Part shown: one piece after another, positions 40,441 through 51,554 of the stretch
Numbering within the stretch: the first letter of the stretch is position 1
Layout of the letters: every line of letters begins with the position of its first letter
NCBI GenBank assembly: GCA_016864895.1
Contig: CP046107.1
Span: 806,001 to 870,000, forward strand
Source of the DNA: Neisseriaceae bacterium
GTDB taxonomy: Bacteria > Pseudomonadota > Gammaproteobacteria > Burkholderiales > Neisseriaceae
Direction: 5' to 3'
DNA: 64,000 bases
Translations under genes and position numbers: made by a program
Notes under the pieces: model-generated
Told to the model about the DNA's origin: nothing
Database searches by the model: none
Seen by the model: only the letters and a program-made list of their open reading frames with translations

Positions 40441-41688
40441 ATGTTTTCAACCAAAACAACTATTGAGCAGTTTGATCCTGAAATAGCACAAGCTATTCAT
40501 CAAGAAAATACACGCCAGCAAGATCATATTGAACTAATTGCATCCGAAAACTATGTCAGTTGGCCGGTTATGCTTGCTCAAGGTTCGCAGTTAACTAATA
40601 AATATGCAGAAGGTTATCCCCACAAACGATATTATGGTGGTTGCGAATTTGTCGATATTGTAGAACAAATAGCCATTGATAGATTAAAAAAACTCTTTAA
40701 AGCTGAATATGTTAATGTACAACCTCATTCAGGTTCTCAGGCTAATCAAGCTGTCTATACAAGTGTGTTAACCCCTGGAGATACTATCTTAGGTATGAGT
40801 TTAGCACATGGGGGGCACTTAACTCATGGTGCAAAAGTAAATATTTCAGGTAAAATTTATCATTCCGTTAGTTATGGTTTAGATGACAATGAGGTATTGA
40901 ACTACCAAGAAATAGAGCAGTTAGCCTTAAAACATAAACCTAAGATGATTGTAGCAGGCGCTTCTGCTTACTCTTTAATTATCGATTGGCAAAAATTTAG
41001 GCAAATTGCAGATAAAGTCGGTGCTTATCTTTTTGTTGATATGGCTCATTACGCAGGACTTATTGCTGGTGGAGAATATCCAAACCCAGTTCCTTATGCT
41101 GATTTTGTTACGACAACCACTCATAAAACATTAAGAGGCCCTAGGGGAGGTGTAATTTTATGTCGTAGTACTGAACATGAGAAAACTCTTAATTCTGCTG
41201 TATTTCCATGTTTACAAGGTGGCCCATTAATGCATGTTATTGCAGCTAAAGCTATCTGTTTTAAAGAAGCATTGAGCCCAGAATTTAAAGAGTACGCAAA
41301 ACAGATTAAAAAAAACGCCCAAGTTTTAGCTAACACACTTACCTCAAGAGGGTTACGGATCGTTTCTGGCAAGACAGAAAGTCATGTATTTTTGGTAGAT
41401 TTACGCTCCAAAAAAATTACCGGAAAAAATGCAGAAGAGGTATTAGGTAAAGCACATATTACAGTCAACAAAAATGCCATTCCTAATGACCCAGAAAAAC
41501 CTTTTGTAACCTCAGGCATTCGTCTAGGCACTGCTGCTATTACCACCCGGGGCTTTAAAGAAAAAGAAACCGAGGAACTTGGACATTTAATAGCAGATGT
41601 ACTAGAACAACCAGACAACTTGGATGCTATTGAGAAAGTTGCTAAAAGAGTTAATCAACTTTGTGAACATTTGCCCGTCTATGGCTAA
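40441..41688 (+). CDS. glyA: Serine hydroxymethyltransferase
   Basis: PLP enzyme that converts serine and tetrahydrofolate to glycine and methylene-tetrahydrofolate, the main one-carbon source. The PLP lysine is Lys229 in [13 protein letters not shown], the same number as in E. coli. IELIASENY and the GG(Y/C)EFVD substrate regions are present. Length 415 residues. AAGGAA precedes the ATG. ppa follows after 20 bp with its own AAAGGAATG. Confidence 0.98.
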   Translation: MFSTKTTIEQFDPEIAQAIHQENTRQQDHIELIASENYVSWPVMLAQGSQLTNKYAEGYPHKRYYGGCEFVDIVEQIAIDRLKKLFKAEYVNVQPHSGSQANQAVYTSVLTPGDTILGMSLAHGGHLTHGAKVNISGKIYHSVSYGLDDNEVLNYQEIEQLALKHKPKMIVAGASAYSLIIDWQKFRQIADKVGAYLFVDMAHYAGLIAGGEYPNPVPYADFVTTTTHKTLRGPRGGVILCRSTEHEKTLNSAVFPCLQGGPLMHVIAAKAICFKEALSPEFKEYAKQIKKNAQVLANTLTSRGLRIVSGKTESHVFLVDLRSKKITGKNAEEVLGKAHITVNKNAIPNDPEKPFVTSGIRLGTAAITTRGFKEKETEELGHLIADVLEQPDNLDAIEKVAKRVNQLCEHLPVYG

Positions 41689-41708
41689 TTATTAAAAGGA
41701 ATGTATTT

Positions 41709-42236
41709 ATGAATATTTCAGTTATCTCTCCAGGAAAAAGTTTTCCTGATGACTTTAATGCCATTGTTGAAATTTCAGCAAACTCTGCACCTATTAAGTT
41801 TGAAATTGATAAAGAAAGCGGCGCTATAGCAATCGACCGTTTCATGGGAACTTCTATGACCTATCCAACTAACTATGGTTTTGTTCCTAACACATTGTCT
41901 GGAGATGGCGATCCTTGTGATGTTCTTCTAGTGACACCTTTCCCTATTCCTCCAGGTATATTGGTAAGATGTAGAGCTATCGGTATTCTTGATATGGAAG
42001 ATGATGCAGGGTTAGATAAAAAAATTCTTGCTGTTCCTGTAGAAAAACAGTGCCCGATGTATAAAAATATAAGACAGATTTCTGACCTACCTGAACTATT
42101 AATCCAGCAGATACAACATTTTTTTGAACATTATAAGGATTTAGAATCTGGTAAATGGGTCAAAATAAAAGGTTGGGGTAATGTAGAGGATGCAAAAAAC
42201 GAACTAGAAAATGGGGTAAAGAATTTCAAAAAATAA
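41709..42236 (+). CDS. ppa: Inorganic pyrophosphatase
   Basis: Soluble family I pyrophosphatase that drives biosynthesis by hydrolysing PPi. The metal-binding core DGDPCDVLLVTPFP and the later DEDAGLDKKI-like segment (DDAGLDKKILAVP) are present, as are MTYPTNYGFVP and the final HYKDLE. Length 175 residues is that of the hexameric bacterial enzyme. A hairpin follows at 42261. Confidence 0.97.
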   Translation: MNISVISPGKSFPDDFNAIVEISANSAPIKFEIDKESGAIAIDRFMGTSMTYPTNYGFVPNTLSGDGDPCDVLLVTPFPIPPGILVRCRAIGILDMEDDAGLDKKILAVPVEKQCPMYKNIRQISDLPELLIQQIQHFFEHYKDLESGKWVKIKGWGNVEDAKNELENGVKNFKK

Positions 42237-42260
42237 TCTTCATTTTTGAACCTCTAATGC

Positions 42261-42297
42261 ATCAGGTTATGCTTTTTCAAAAAAAGTGTAACCTGAT
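42261..42297. other. Long hairpin between ppa and glnD
   Basis: ATCAGGTTA (42261-42269) pairs perfectly with TAACCTGAT (42289-42297), and inside it CTTTTT can pair with AAAAAG. The result is a stem of up to 15 pairs with a small bulge. It probably ends the glyA-ppa transcript, although no strong T-run follows on the plus strand. Confidence 0.55.
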
Positions 42298-42309
42298 CTT
42301 GATTAACTA

Positions 42310-42328
42310 AATAATGATAATTATTGTT
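42310..42328. promoter_or_regulatory. Fur-box-like sequence upstream of glnD
   Basis: The 19 bases AATAATGATAATTATTGTT match the classical Fur consensus at 15 positions, including the unbroken core AATGATAAT. It lies about 85-100 bp before the likely glnD start. In AT-rich DNA such matches arise by chance, so the call is weak. Confidence 0.3.
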
Positions 42329-42411
42329 GCCTATTTCTAAGTTATCAAACTATTGTCACCCTTTAACTAGTATTGGTAAATCATCAACACTCTCTGATTG
42401 ATCTGGAAAAT

Positions 42412-44979
42412 ATGCAAAAAATTATAAAAGAATTCAAGCAAAAACAACAAACGATATATCTCAATTTTAAAGAGCATGATAATGCGTACCAATTTTTTAC
42501 AGAACATTCAAAAATTACTACTCATCTGTTAAAGACAATATGGTATCTACATCCCTGCGACAATGAAGATAATTTGTGTCTACTTGCAACTGGGGGTTTC
42601 GGACGAAGAGAGCTATACCCCTATTCGGATATTGATTTAGCGATTATTACACGTACAAAACCTGATTCAAAACAAGAAAGTTTTATTTCTGAGTTCATAA
42701 GTACTTTATGGGATGTTGGTTTATCTCCTTCTATCACTGTTGGTACTGTTGAGGAATTATTTCATGATGCTAAAAATGAAACAACTAAGGAAACATCCTT
42801 TTTAGAGACAGAATATATTCTTGGAAATTCTCAATTACTTGAAAAGCTATTAAGTGAACTTGATAATCAACGTAATATAGTTGATTTTATTGAAGCCAAA
42901 CTCAGTGAGCTTAATACAAGACACAATCAATTTAAGGGTGCTGCCAAACAGCTTGAACCCGATGTTAAAAATACACCAGGTGGTTTACGAGACATTCACA
43001 CTTTATTATGGATTGCTAAAGCTCAAGGTTTACAAACTAATATTAATGAATTAACTAAAAATAACATTATCTCTAAAGATGAAGCCAATCTCATCATTAA
43101 TAGCCATCAAAATTTATCTCGTATTCGTATTCATCTGCACATGCTTGCGAATAAAAATGAGAATTGTTTATTTTTCAACTATCATAATGATATTGCTCAA
43201 TTAATGCATTGTAACTTCCCAGAGAATATCCCCAAAAATGGTGAACAAATAATGCAAATTTTTTATCGTTCAACTAAATTGGTAAGACAATTAATGGGTA
43301 TTTTGATTCCCATGCTAACACACAGAGTTTATGTTCCCTATCCTAGAAAAGTATTTCAAATCGATAAAAATTATTATCAGGTTTGGAATTTAATTGCTTG
43401 CAATGATCTCGAAATTTTCACCAAAGATCCTACGCAAATTTTGCAAATTATTACCTACCTACAAAAAAATCGTAGCATTATTGGTATAGCCCCTAAAACA
43501 TTAAGAGCGTGGTGGCTGGCTATCCAAAACTTAGGGTATTCTTTTTCAGAAAATGTTGAAAATCAAAAAGCTTTTATTAATTTATTTAAATATGGCCATG
43601 ACATTTTTGAAATATTACAATACCTAAATTTATATGGTTTCTTAGAAAAATATATTGCTGACTTCGGCCGAATTGTTGGCCTATTACAAAATGATTTATT
43701 TCATGTCTACCCTGTGGATGACCATATTTTAACTGTTATTTATTATTTGGTTAGACTTGAGAATGAAAATTTCATTTTCGAAGCTCCGTTCGCTTCAAAC
43801 TTAATAAATAATTATAAAAATAAATATATACTTTACCTGTCGGCATTCTTCCACGATATTGGTAAAGGTCAAAAAGGTAGACATGAAATAATAGGTGCAC
43901 AAATTGCAAAACAGTTTTGTAACCAACATCAATTAAACCAATCAGATACAAATCTAATTGTGTGGCTAGTTGAAAACCATTTAGTAATGTCTATTACTGC
44001 TCAAAAAAAGGATATCGGTGATTATTCTGTAATTAAAGAATTTAGCGAGATAGTTAAAACACCTGAACGTTTAGTAGCATTATATTTACTTACTATTTCA
44101 GATATTAGGGGCACCAATCCAACCCTCTGGAATAATTGGAAGAGTAATTTACTCTACCAGTTATTTACTGCCACACTAAAAATATTGCAAGATAAATCAC
44201 AACTAGAATTAAAATATATAGTTCAAAAACAAACTGTTATAAACCAATTAATTTCAGAAAACTCTAAATATAAAGAAAAGATTATTCAATTTGCCAATGC
44301 TATAGATGATTCTTTTTTTAATACACAAACTTTTGATGACATTCGCTGGCAAATTAATAACGTTAATCATACAACCAAATCTGCTTTTTTTAATTTTAGA
44401 TTCTTAGATAAAATGACACTTGAATGTATTATTTTCAAACCCAACAGTGATAATTTGATGCTTACGCTATGTAAAATATTCCCTCATCTACACCTTAATA
44501 TCATAAAGGCAAAAGTCTTCATGGCTAAAGAAAGTAATTGGGTTCTGAACAAATTTATCGTTGCTTTCCCTTTTCAATGCCTATCTAATGATACACGAAG
44601 AATAACCGAAAAATTAACCTATTATCTTAAGCTCGTAATCAATGAAAAAATTACAGCAACACAATTATCCATCCCTGAAATATTCTTAACTAGACGCTCC
44701 TTACACTCTAACATTGTACCAGAGGTAATTATCTCTCAAGAATATTATAATCAAGCTCAGGATTGTTTCATCATCTCACTAGTTACCATTAATAGGAATG
44801 CATTACTTGCGAATATTGTTGAGCTATTCAATCAATACGGCATCGAAATTATCTCCATTAGTATTAATACACTAGGAGAACGGGTTGAAGATAGCTTTCT
44901 AGTAAAAAGTCATTACTTGTTATCTACCAAAAATTGTATATTATTTAAAAATAAATTATTAACTATTTGTTCACTTTAA
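42412..44979 (+). CDS. glnD: [Protein-PII] uridylyltransferase/uridylyl-removing enzyme
   Basis: Nitrogen sensor that uridylylates PII protein when glutamine is low and reverses it when high. Nucleotidyltransferase domain with GGFGRRELYPYSDIDLAI near residue 60; linker with TPGGLRDIHTL; HD domain with FFHDIGKGQKGRHE near 480; and C-terminal ACT domains that bind glutamine. I take the ATG at 42412 (GGAA upstream, 855 residues); a TTG at 42373 would add 13 residues. Codon use and AT content match the neighbours. It ends overlapping the convergent hydrolase gene by 9 bp. Confidence 0.93.
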   Translation: MQKIIKEFKQKQQTIYLNFKEHDNAYQFFTEHSKITTHLLKTIWYLHPCDNEDNLCLLATGGFGRRELYPYSDIDLAIITRTKPDSKQESFISEFISTLWDVGLSPSITVGTVEELFHDAKNETTKETSFLETEYILGNSQLLEKLLSELDNQRNIVDFIEAKLSELNTRHNQFKGAAKQLEPDVKNTPGGLRDIHTLLWIAKAQGLQTNINELTKNNIISKDEANLIINSHQNLSRIRIHLHMLANKNENCLFFNYHNDIAQLMHCNFPENIPKNGEQIMQIFYRSTKLVRQLMGILIPMLTHRVYVPYPRKVFQIDKNYYQVWNLIACNDLEIFTKDPTQILQIITYLQKNRSIIGIAPKTLRAWWLAIQNLGYSFSENVENQKAFINLFKYGHDIFEILQYLNLYGFLEKYIADFGRIVGLLQNDLFHVYPVDDHILTVIYYLVRLENENFIFEAPFASNLINNYKNKYILYLSAFFHDIGKGQKGRHEIIGAQIAKQFCNQHQLNQSDTNLIVWLVENHLVMSITAQKKDIGDYSVIKEFSEIVKTPERLVALYLLTISDIRGTNPTLWNNWKSNLLYQLFTATLKILQDKSQLELKYIVQKQTVINQLISENSKYKEKIIQFANAIDDSFFNTQTFDDIRWQINNVNHTTKSAFFNFRFLDKMTLECIIFKPNSDNLMLTLCKIFPHLHLNIIKAKVFMAKESNWVLNKFIVAFPFQCLSNDTRRITEKLTYYLKLVINEKITATQLSIPEIFLTRRSLHSNIVPEVIISQEYYNQAQDCFIISLVTINRNALLANIVELFNQYGIEIISISINTLGERVEDSFLVKSHYLLSTKNCILFKNKLLTICSL

Positions 44980-45753
44980 AGAATTCAATACAAATTTTAG
45001 ATTTTTTTGGTATTCAATATTGCTTTCAATATCATTGTGCCCTTGATTATCCAAAAATAAAACTTTACTTTTTCCTTTGATATGTGTTTGTAGTTTTTTA
45101 CTTGAATGTGGATAAATAACCGTATCCTCTTTTCCATGAAAAAGATAAACTGAACCAGAAAATTTTTCTAAAAATTGGTATGTAGGAATTTGAAATTTCA
45201 CCCAAGATTGAAGAATAAAAGGCACATGACTCTTAACAACATCTGGCAAACTATAATATGGTGCGAGTAACAATAAAGCCTTTGGATGATTATCACTCGC
45301 TATTTTAGCTGCCAGTCCTGTGCCAATAGAATAACCTAATAAAATGATTTTGTTCTCTGGGTACATACTATGGACGAAATCATAAACTTTTTGCATATCG
45401 TGATACAAAATCTTTTCATCCTGGATACAACCAACACTTTTTCCAAAACCACGATAATCAACCATAAACACATCATAATTATTCTTTAAATACTCTTTAG
45501 CTACAGAAGCCCAGCCGGATATGTTACCAGTATTACCATGCAAATACAAAATAACACCCTTACTCTTATGAGCTTTAAATAAAATACTATTAAGATAAAT
45601 ACCATCATCCACTGGAATATTGTATTCAATATGTGGTAAACGAAATTCAAAAATATAATCTTGATGCAGCACTACAGGATGAAAGGTTAATTTCTCCTGT
45701 GCACAACTTATTAAACTCAATGCCATTAGTACTAAAAAAAAGCTTATCTTCAT
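44971..45753 (-). CDS. Alpha/beta-hydrolase lipoprotein
   Basis: Predicted lipid-anchored serine hydrolase of the BEM46/YheT-like group. The signal peptide ends in SLISC, giving an acylated Cys17. The fold is recognisable from ILYLHGNTGNISGW with the oxyanion HG, the nucleophile elbow GYSIG (Ser142), HGKEDTV (Asp210) and NQGHND (His239). The substrate is unknown. The ATG at 45753 is chosen because AAGGAAA lies before it and it gives a proper lipoprotein signal; the frame is open 36 bp further. Confidence 0.88.
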   Translation of the reverse strand: MKISFFLVLMALSLISCAQEKLTFHPVVLHQDYIFEFRLPHIEYNIPVDDGIYLNSILFKAHKSKGVILYLHGNTGNISGWASVAKEYLKNNYDVFMVDYRGFGKSVGCIQDEKILYHDMQKVYDFVHSMYPENKIILLGYSIGTGLAAKIASDNHPKALLLLAPYYSLPDVVKSHVPFILQSWVKFQIPTYQFLEKFSGSVYLFHGKEDTVIYPHSSKKLQTHIKGKSKVLFLDNQGHNDIESNIEYQKNLKFVLNSLK

Positions 45754-45776
45754 TGTGTATTTCCTTAATAAATGGC

Positions 45777-46823
45777 CTAATCCAACCACCCACTATTAGG
45801 AGCCTTAAATCGATAAATAATTGGACGATACTCTCCATCATTTCTGTACATGTTGTTATTATCTATCCCTATCCATACCTCATCATCATTTAACCACAAT
45901 GCCTCTGCTTGGCCAAATGAATATGCACCATATCTAAACTTTTCATCACTCAATACCGAATCTTCAAACTGCCAACATTTTTCTAATTGGGCATTATGAG
46001 AGTTCCTACGACAAATTTGATGTTGTAGTCTCTCCAAGGTAAATAGTTTACCTTGATAATAAAAAGCATCAGAAAAGTCTAATGGCAACCTCTTTGAACC
46101 TAATAATTTAGGTGATGATCTCATCAAATGCTCAGAAAGTAAGACACAATCTTCACAAACCCATTGATCATTCACCTTTTCTAATAAGATAATGCCTCTA
46201 CTATCACGTTCTGCCACTAACCACAGCTTTGTTATTTCTCCATCTACAGCTAACCCTTCAAATTTTGCATTGAAATGCCGCAATAAATTAGCTTTTTTCG
46301 CCTCATAAATTAAATTATTAGGTAATATCAACCAATTGGCTTGTGAAAATCCATTACTAACTTTTAAAATCTGGTTAGTGGACTCACTGACAAGATATAA
46401 AGAACCTTCTTTATCACAAACTATTGCTTCGAAATCTAAATTACCTTGCCCCTCAAAAACCTCGGGTTGTTCTGCTGTAAATGAACTACCTAAATCATTT
46501 AATTTTGGTATAGGTGGTAAAGAAATTTTTCTGGCTTCATAATAAGAACTCTTTTCAACTAGTTGATAGATATATTTATCATCTTTATCTGAAATCCCTA
46601 ACCATTGGTGATGACAATAACTTATGCCTGATAAATTACCCAATGGCATATTATTGACCGGCTTTTCACTAATCAATAGAAGAGACTCTATATTATTTGT
46701 CTTATAAAATATGGGCTTATTAATTGTACAGGATATTAGGTTTAGCCCAGCACTAAAAAAAATTAGCCACTGCCACAATATTTGTATTCGAGTCACACAA
46801 CTAATAATTGACCTGATAATCAC
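45777..46823 (-). CDS. Esterase-like activity of phytase family lipoprotein
   Basis: Predicted lipoprotein (signal ending NLISC, Cys32) with a beta-propeller-like body. It contains NLSGISYC near the start, LDFEAIVCDKEGSLYLVSE, FEGLAVDG and the end QAEALWLNDDEVWIGIDNN, the pattern of proteins annotated as phytase-like esterases. Enzymatic activity is not established for most members. The start codon is GTG with GGGGGA about ten bases upstream; a second GTG at 46796 is possible. It is followed after 23 bp by the hydrolase lipoprotein, suggesting an operon. Confidence 0.8.
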   Translation of the reverse strand: MIIRSIISCVTRIQILWQWLIFFSAGLNLISCTINKPIFYKTNNIESLLLISEKPVNNMPLGNLSGISYCHHQWLGISDKDDKYIYQLVEKSSYYEARKISLPPIPKLNDLGSSFTAEQPEVFEGQGNLDFEAIVCDKEGSLYLVSESTNQILKVSNGFSQANWLILPNNLIYEAKKANLLRHFNAKFEGLAVDGEITKLWLVAERDSRGIILLEKVNDQWVCEDCVLLSEHLMRSSPKLLGSKRLPLDFSDAFYYQGKLFTLERLQHQICRRNSHNAQLEKCWQFEDSVLSDEKFRYGAYSFGQAEALWLNDDEVWIGIDNNNMYRNDGEYRPIIYRFKAPNSGWLD

Positions 46824-48649
46824 AATTATATTTTCCCCCTATCAACAAACCCATACTAATTATTTGGCCATGAAGTAAGAATATCCCCAGCACAAATATC
46901 CACATCTTTTACCACTTAATTAACTTACAGACTCCACTAGACTACACTTGAAAACCTTTAACATGATCTCCGATAAGTAAAAATAAAAAGTCTACTTACC
47001 CTTAATATTCTCTGATTTAAGAAATATCGATAAAATTTCACTACAAAAATCTAACAATATCTTGATTTTGTGTAAAGCACATAAACAATCTGTTGTATTG
47101 AATCGCTATATATTCCACCAGAAAGACACATATCTCATTTTCTGGGAGAAACCTATGCACTTTTAAATGCATAGACCGCACCTGCATTACATTATCAGTC
47201 AAAATAATTTATCCAATTCCTTTTACACAAACTTTAATTTTTTGAATGGTGTTATCGCATCATCTAAAGTTCCAATCAGGAGGATTTTATCTAATCTCAT
47301 CATATACTAACTGTAATTTTGTGTAATAAATATAAAAAACTTGAGTGCTTATTTTGTTTAAATCTTTTTCCAACATATCTTATGTTCTACTAAATACCAA
47401 TTCTTCATAGTAGATGATCCACACAAGTAATCGGTTAATCAAAACATTTTCGTATCTTAGTATTGCTATACTAATACAAACTAAAAATAATTTATATGCC
47501 TAAGGATAATTTTCACCTCCAAGACACTTGATACATTCCTAAATTACTTTCGTCACGATTTTCAGAAAATGCGATAATGTTCTCCTCTTTTTACTTTTAA
47601 GAAAAACATAGTTATATCCAAGTGTCCTTTACAAAAATTGCTAAGTTCTATTATCTTTCCTGAATAAAATACTTATAACAAAAGAAACCATCGTACTAGG
47701 TTGCGATCGTAAGCTGGCTCCAAATATGAAACTCAATTGATTTTTGTAGTAAGAAAAACATTACTCATTCTCCTGTGTTTCCATATTTCTAATTAACTTT
47801 TCAATATTAATATTAAAATTTATTCTCATTTAAACCATTTTCCAAATAATATTTTCCCGACAATTTCTGATCTTGATTTCCTATCTATAGCACAATTGAT
47901 GTTATTAAGTTGATCATTCATATTCATTTCCGAACATTTATCTAAGACCTCATCAGTACCTAATCCTTTATAAATTATTCTGTAATATGTGTTTTTCTTA
48001 TTTAATACAAATATTTATTATAAATAAAACCAATAAAAGACTTAATTTTTTCCCAATAATTTCAGTTTGGATATCCAAAAGCAATTTATCCATTCTTCCC
48101 TCATTTTGTACAGAAGTTGTGACATATGTATTGGGCTTGTAATGTAGAAAGGGTGGTATTGATTTGGTTTACATCAATAATACAGATTTTCAAATTCAAA
48201 CATTATAGTAATGGAATTTGTTCCCTATAAAGACAAAAATTCATATCAACATATGACCAATCAAATTTAAGAAAGGGTATGTTGCATTAATGGAACAGAC
48301 GCCTGAAATTAAAATATACTTGTACAATATTTTTTTAACCTGTTTAAATAAAATTTAAAAAAAAGCATATAGGAACTTTTGAATATTGTAATCGTTTGGT
48401 TGTCTCAAAGTTCATCTCAAAAGTCCCACTGCTCTGATCAAAAACTTTAATAGTTCAGTTGTAAACTTAAAATTTTTCCCTCTCCAATTAAACTTGCACT
48501 GGGTTTAGAAATTTTACTAGACATTTAAAAATAGTTGATACTATGATACATAACTATAGCCCTACACCACTCACGATTACCACCAACTAATATCCTAGCA
48601 AACAATCATATTCTGACATAATTTTGGCTTTCTAACTTTTTTATAAACA
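46824..48649. other. 1.8 kb non-coding gap
   Basis: The longest empty stretch of the window. There is no frame of useful length on either strand and no tRNA, rRNA or CRISPR structure. Stop codons are frequent in all frames. It may be the fully eroded remains of former genes between the lipoprotein pair and the nitroreductase. Confidence 0.5.
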
Positions 48650-49291
48650 TTACATAACTGTAATAAGTGTTTTTTCTGGTAATCTAGACTTTTTAATCCC
48701 CATATTAAAATCATGTTCTCCTGCGTAACCAATAGATACAAGGTAGACAGAATGAAGTCTCCTATCGGTCAAGCCTAATAATTGGTCAACTTTACCTCGT
48801 ACAAATCCACCCATAGGTGTTGCATTAATGCCTAATCCTTCAATACCTAATAAAAAAAAGCCTAAAGCAATGTTAACTTGTGCATCAATATGTGCAATCT
48901 GCTCACTATAAGGTAACGACATATATAAGCTCGCCCTATTTTTAAAATAAGCTTCTTCACTGGTAAATTTATCAAATCGACCATCAGCTTTTTCCTGCTT
49001 GTAAACTTCCATTAAATATCTTTCATTGTACCCATTCATACCACAAAATAAGATCACGTGAGATGCATGAACAATTCTATTGTAATTAGCTTCCCAGCTA
49101 CAATCAGCAATTTTTCTTTTTATTTCATCCGATTCCACCATTACAAAATGGCTAGATTGGGTATTGGATGAAGATGGGCTCTTAATTAAAATTTCTTTCA
49201 CTTTCTCTATATCATCTGCTGAAATTTTTTTTGTAGGGTCATAGTCCTTACAAGTATAACGACTATTCACCAATGATATGATATCTTGCAT
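48650..49291 (-). CDS. Nitroreductase family protein (NfsB-like)
   Basis: FMN-dependent NAD(P)H oxidoreductase that reduces nitroaromatics or quinones. N-terminal SRYTCKDYD and SPSSSNTQSSHFVMV bind FMN phosphate, and the C-terminal LGIEGLGINATPMGGF and YAGEHDF complete the FMN site. Length 213 residues equals the NfsB class. An excellent AGGAGG precedes the ATG. It stands alone, divergent from the NlpE-like gene. Confidence 0.9.
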   Translation of the reverse strand: MQDIISLVNSRYTCKDYDPTKKISADDIEKVKEILIKSPSSSNTQSSHFVMVESDEIKRKIADCSWEANYNRIVHASHVILFCGMNGYNERYLMEVYKQEKADGRFDKFTSEEAYFKNRASLYMSLPYSEQIAHIDAQVNIALGFFLLGIEGLGINATPMGGFVRGKVDQLLGLTDRRLHSVYLVSIGYAGEHDFNMGIKKSRLPEKTLITVM

Positions 49292-49463
49292 TTTATCCTC
49301 CTAAATTGATTTAAATTAATTTGATTATATTTATCATGATTAAAAAAAAATAATTGTGTATTCTACATTATTAACCTATAGTTAAAGATTATTTAATGAG
49401 TTTAATTAAAACTTTCATAAAAATTAACTCAAACAGAAAACCTATGGTTAAAGAAGGAGAACA

Positions 49464-49922
49464 ATGAAAAAACTACTATTATTATTCTCAGGATTGCTAT
49501 TACTTATCGCTTGTCAGTCTAAAAATACCCAATCTCAAGAATCTAATTTAGAACAAGAAACTGCTGTTATCCAGGCAAATACTATTGAAGATTCATCAAA
49601 TTGGAGCGGTACCTATAAAGGGGAATTCCCATGTGCTGATTGCAGTGGTATTAAAATAGCATTAACACTTAATCAAGATAAAACCTATTCTTTAGTAGAA
49701 GAATATCAAACTGATAAAACTGATAATAGTACATTTACCACTAATGGAACTTTTACCTTTCATGCTAATAATCCATCTTTGATCACTTTAGATGAAAAAG
49801 GTGATAGTCGTGTTTTCTTTATTGGTCAAAACTTAGTTGAAATGAGAAACATAAATACGGATAAAAAGATTGAAAACCCTCAAAACTATACCTTGATAAA
49901 AGTGACTGATTATGGAGTATGA
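49464..49922 (+). CDS. NlpE-like copper-resistance lipoprotein
   Basis: Outer-membrane lipoprotein of the NlpE N-terminal domain family. Signal peptide with lipobox LIAC, Cys17. The mature part shows WSGTYKGEFPCADCSGI with the CxxC pair Cys57/Cys60, a beta-barrel domain and a polar linker before it. E. coli NlpE senses copper and lipoprotein-sorting faults and activates Cpx, but it has a second domain that is absent here (152 residues). GAAGGAGA precedes the ATG. Confidence 0.88.
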   Translation: MKKLLLLFSGLLLLIACQSKNTQSQESNLEQETAVIQANTIEDSSNWSGTYKGEFPCADCSGIKIALTLNQDKTYSLVEEYQTDKTDNSTFTTNGTFTFHANNPSLITLDEKGDSRVFFIGQNLVEMRNINTDKKIENPQNYTLIKVTDYGV

Positions 49923-50226
49923 AACTACTATGCTGTATTTTAAAGAGAACTAAACAGTTGTCTGTCATAAATCTTCCTACCAACACAAACAATGATAGTG
50001 AAAAAAGTAAAGTTTCTATTAATCAATCGAATGTTAAAGTTAATGATACAAAATACTCCTGACAAGTGTTATACACCATCTTACAAAAGATATGTGCACA
50101 TGTGTTGGACACAAATAACACTTAGAACGAATATTATATCGATGAGATATAAAATGAATAGGTCAGATATACATTCTACTAACCATTGTGATAGAATGAA
50201 ACCTCATTCTTGCCAAGGAATTTTTT

Positions 50227-51111
50227 ATGTACAAAAATTTAGTCAAGTACAAAACCCTACCTCAGTGGGACGCTAAAAATCTCCCTCAAGCTTTTTGTAG
50301 AAAACATAATACTCAAGAGGGAACTTGGGCAAAATTAGAAATTCTACGAGGGGAAATGGATTTTGACATTATGGACGAAGCAGGAAATATTATTTCGACA
50401 CATCATTTTTCTGAAGAAACTCAGCCGCCATTTATAGAACCTCAAGTCTGGCATAGAATCGCAAAAATTTCGGATAACCTAAATTGTCAACTCTCTTTTT
50501 ATTGTCAGCAGGAAAATTTTGCCAAAAAAAAATATAATTTCTCTCAAACTCATTCTGAAGTTGTGGAAGCCTTTGAAAATATTTCATTAAATAATGATCC
50601 TTCCTGCTATAAAATCTTGGATTTGGGCTGTGGTCAAGGAAGAAACAGTATTTATCTAACATTAAAAGGCTTTAATGTTACAGGGGTAGATATAGAAGAA
50701 ACAAAAATAAGAAAATTAAAGGATATTATTGATGAAAATGGTTTTAATAATTTAAATGTTGATGTATATGATATCAATCAAGCAAATATTGAAGGACAAT
50801 ATGACTTCATTATCTCTACCGTTGTATTTATGATGTTAGATACCAATAAAGTCCCCGCTATCATTCACAATATGCAGAACTGTACCAATAAAAATGGTTA
50901 CAATCTGATTGTTTCAGCAATGGATACTGAAGACTATCCTTGCGATCTGAATTTTTCACATAAATTTAAAAGAAATGAATTGAAGGCTTACTATCAAGAT
51001 TGGGAAATTATCAAATACAATGAAAATGTTGGACAAATGCATAAATTAGATCCAAGTGGTCAACCGTATAAATTTCGTTTTGCAACTTTACTTGCAAAAA
51101 AAACTGGCTAA
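50227..51111 (+). CDS. tehB: Tellurite-resistance SAM-dependent methyltransferase TehB
   Basis: Two-domain TehB as in Haemophilus: an N-terminal cupin-like domain (residues 1-95, with the GTWAKLEILRGEM and QPPFIEPQVWHRI strands) fused to a class I methyltransferase (motif I ILDLGCGQGRNS at 130-141, VDIEE at motif II). It volatilises or detoxifies tellurite/selenite-like oxyanions in the cytosol and in Haemophilus also helps oxidant resistance. Length 294 residues. AAGGAA lies before the ATG. TehA is not next to it. Confidence 0.92.
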   Translation: MYKNLVKYKTLPQWDAKNLPQAFCRKHNTQEGTWAKLEILRGEMDFDIMDEAGNIISTHHFSEETQPPFIEPQVWHRIAKISDNLNCQLSFYCQQENFAKKKYNFSQTHSEVVEAFENISLNNDPSCYKILDLGCGQGRNSIYLTLKGFNVTGVDIEETKIRKLKDIIDENGFNNLNVDVYDINQANIEGQYDFIISTVVFMMLDTNKVPAIIHNMQNCTNKNGYNLIVSAMDTEDYPCDLNFSHKFKRNELKAYYQDWEIIKYNENVGQMHKLDPSGQPYKFRFATLLAKKTG

Positions 51112-51554
51112 ACTACCGTATGTTAATTAGATTTCAATAAGAAATAACTATAAATGCAGGAGGTAAAGTAATCTTGTAGATAATTTTTCTGCATAAAAAT
51201 ATCAATAAAGACAATATTTCTCTAGCTAGTTCTAGTAATCAAATTTTTTGACTGTAACACAAATGAACGAATGAATCTTCAATCCCATACTTTAAAAACT
51301 AAAAAAAATTTTAGTTAAAATACAACATATACTATTCCAAACTCTCCCTGTATCAATCTACCAATCAAGATCCATGAAACAACATAATACTTTGCAAATT
51401 TTCATAGTACCTAATTGAAAAATGATGGTGGAAACCATCTCTACAAAGCTATTTAAAATAAACTCAAAGGCCTACAGATAAGATTTTCTAATCAATCAAA
51501 AAGCAAATTGTGACAAAATATTTATGTATGGTGTTAAAAAGATAATAAACACTA
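51112..51554. other. Non-coding gap between tehB and yqj-type operon
   Basis: About 440 bp of AT-rich DNA between convergent genes. No clear terminator hairpin and no open frame are visible. Confidence 0.4.
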
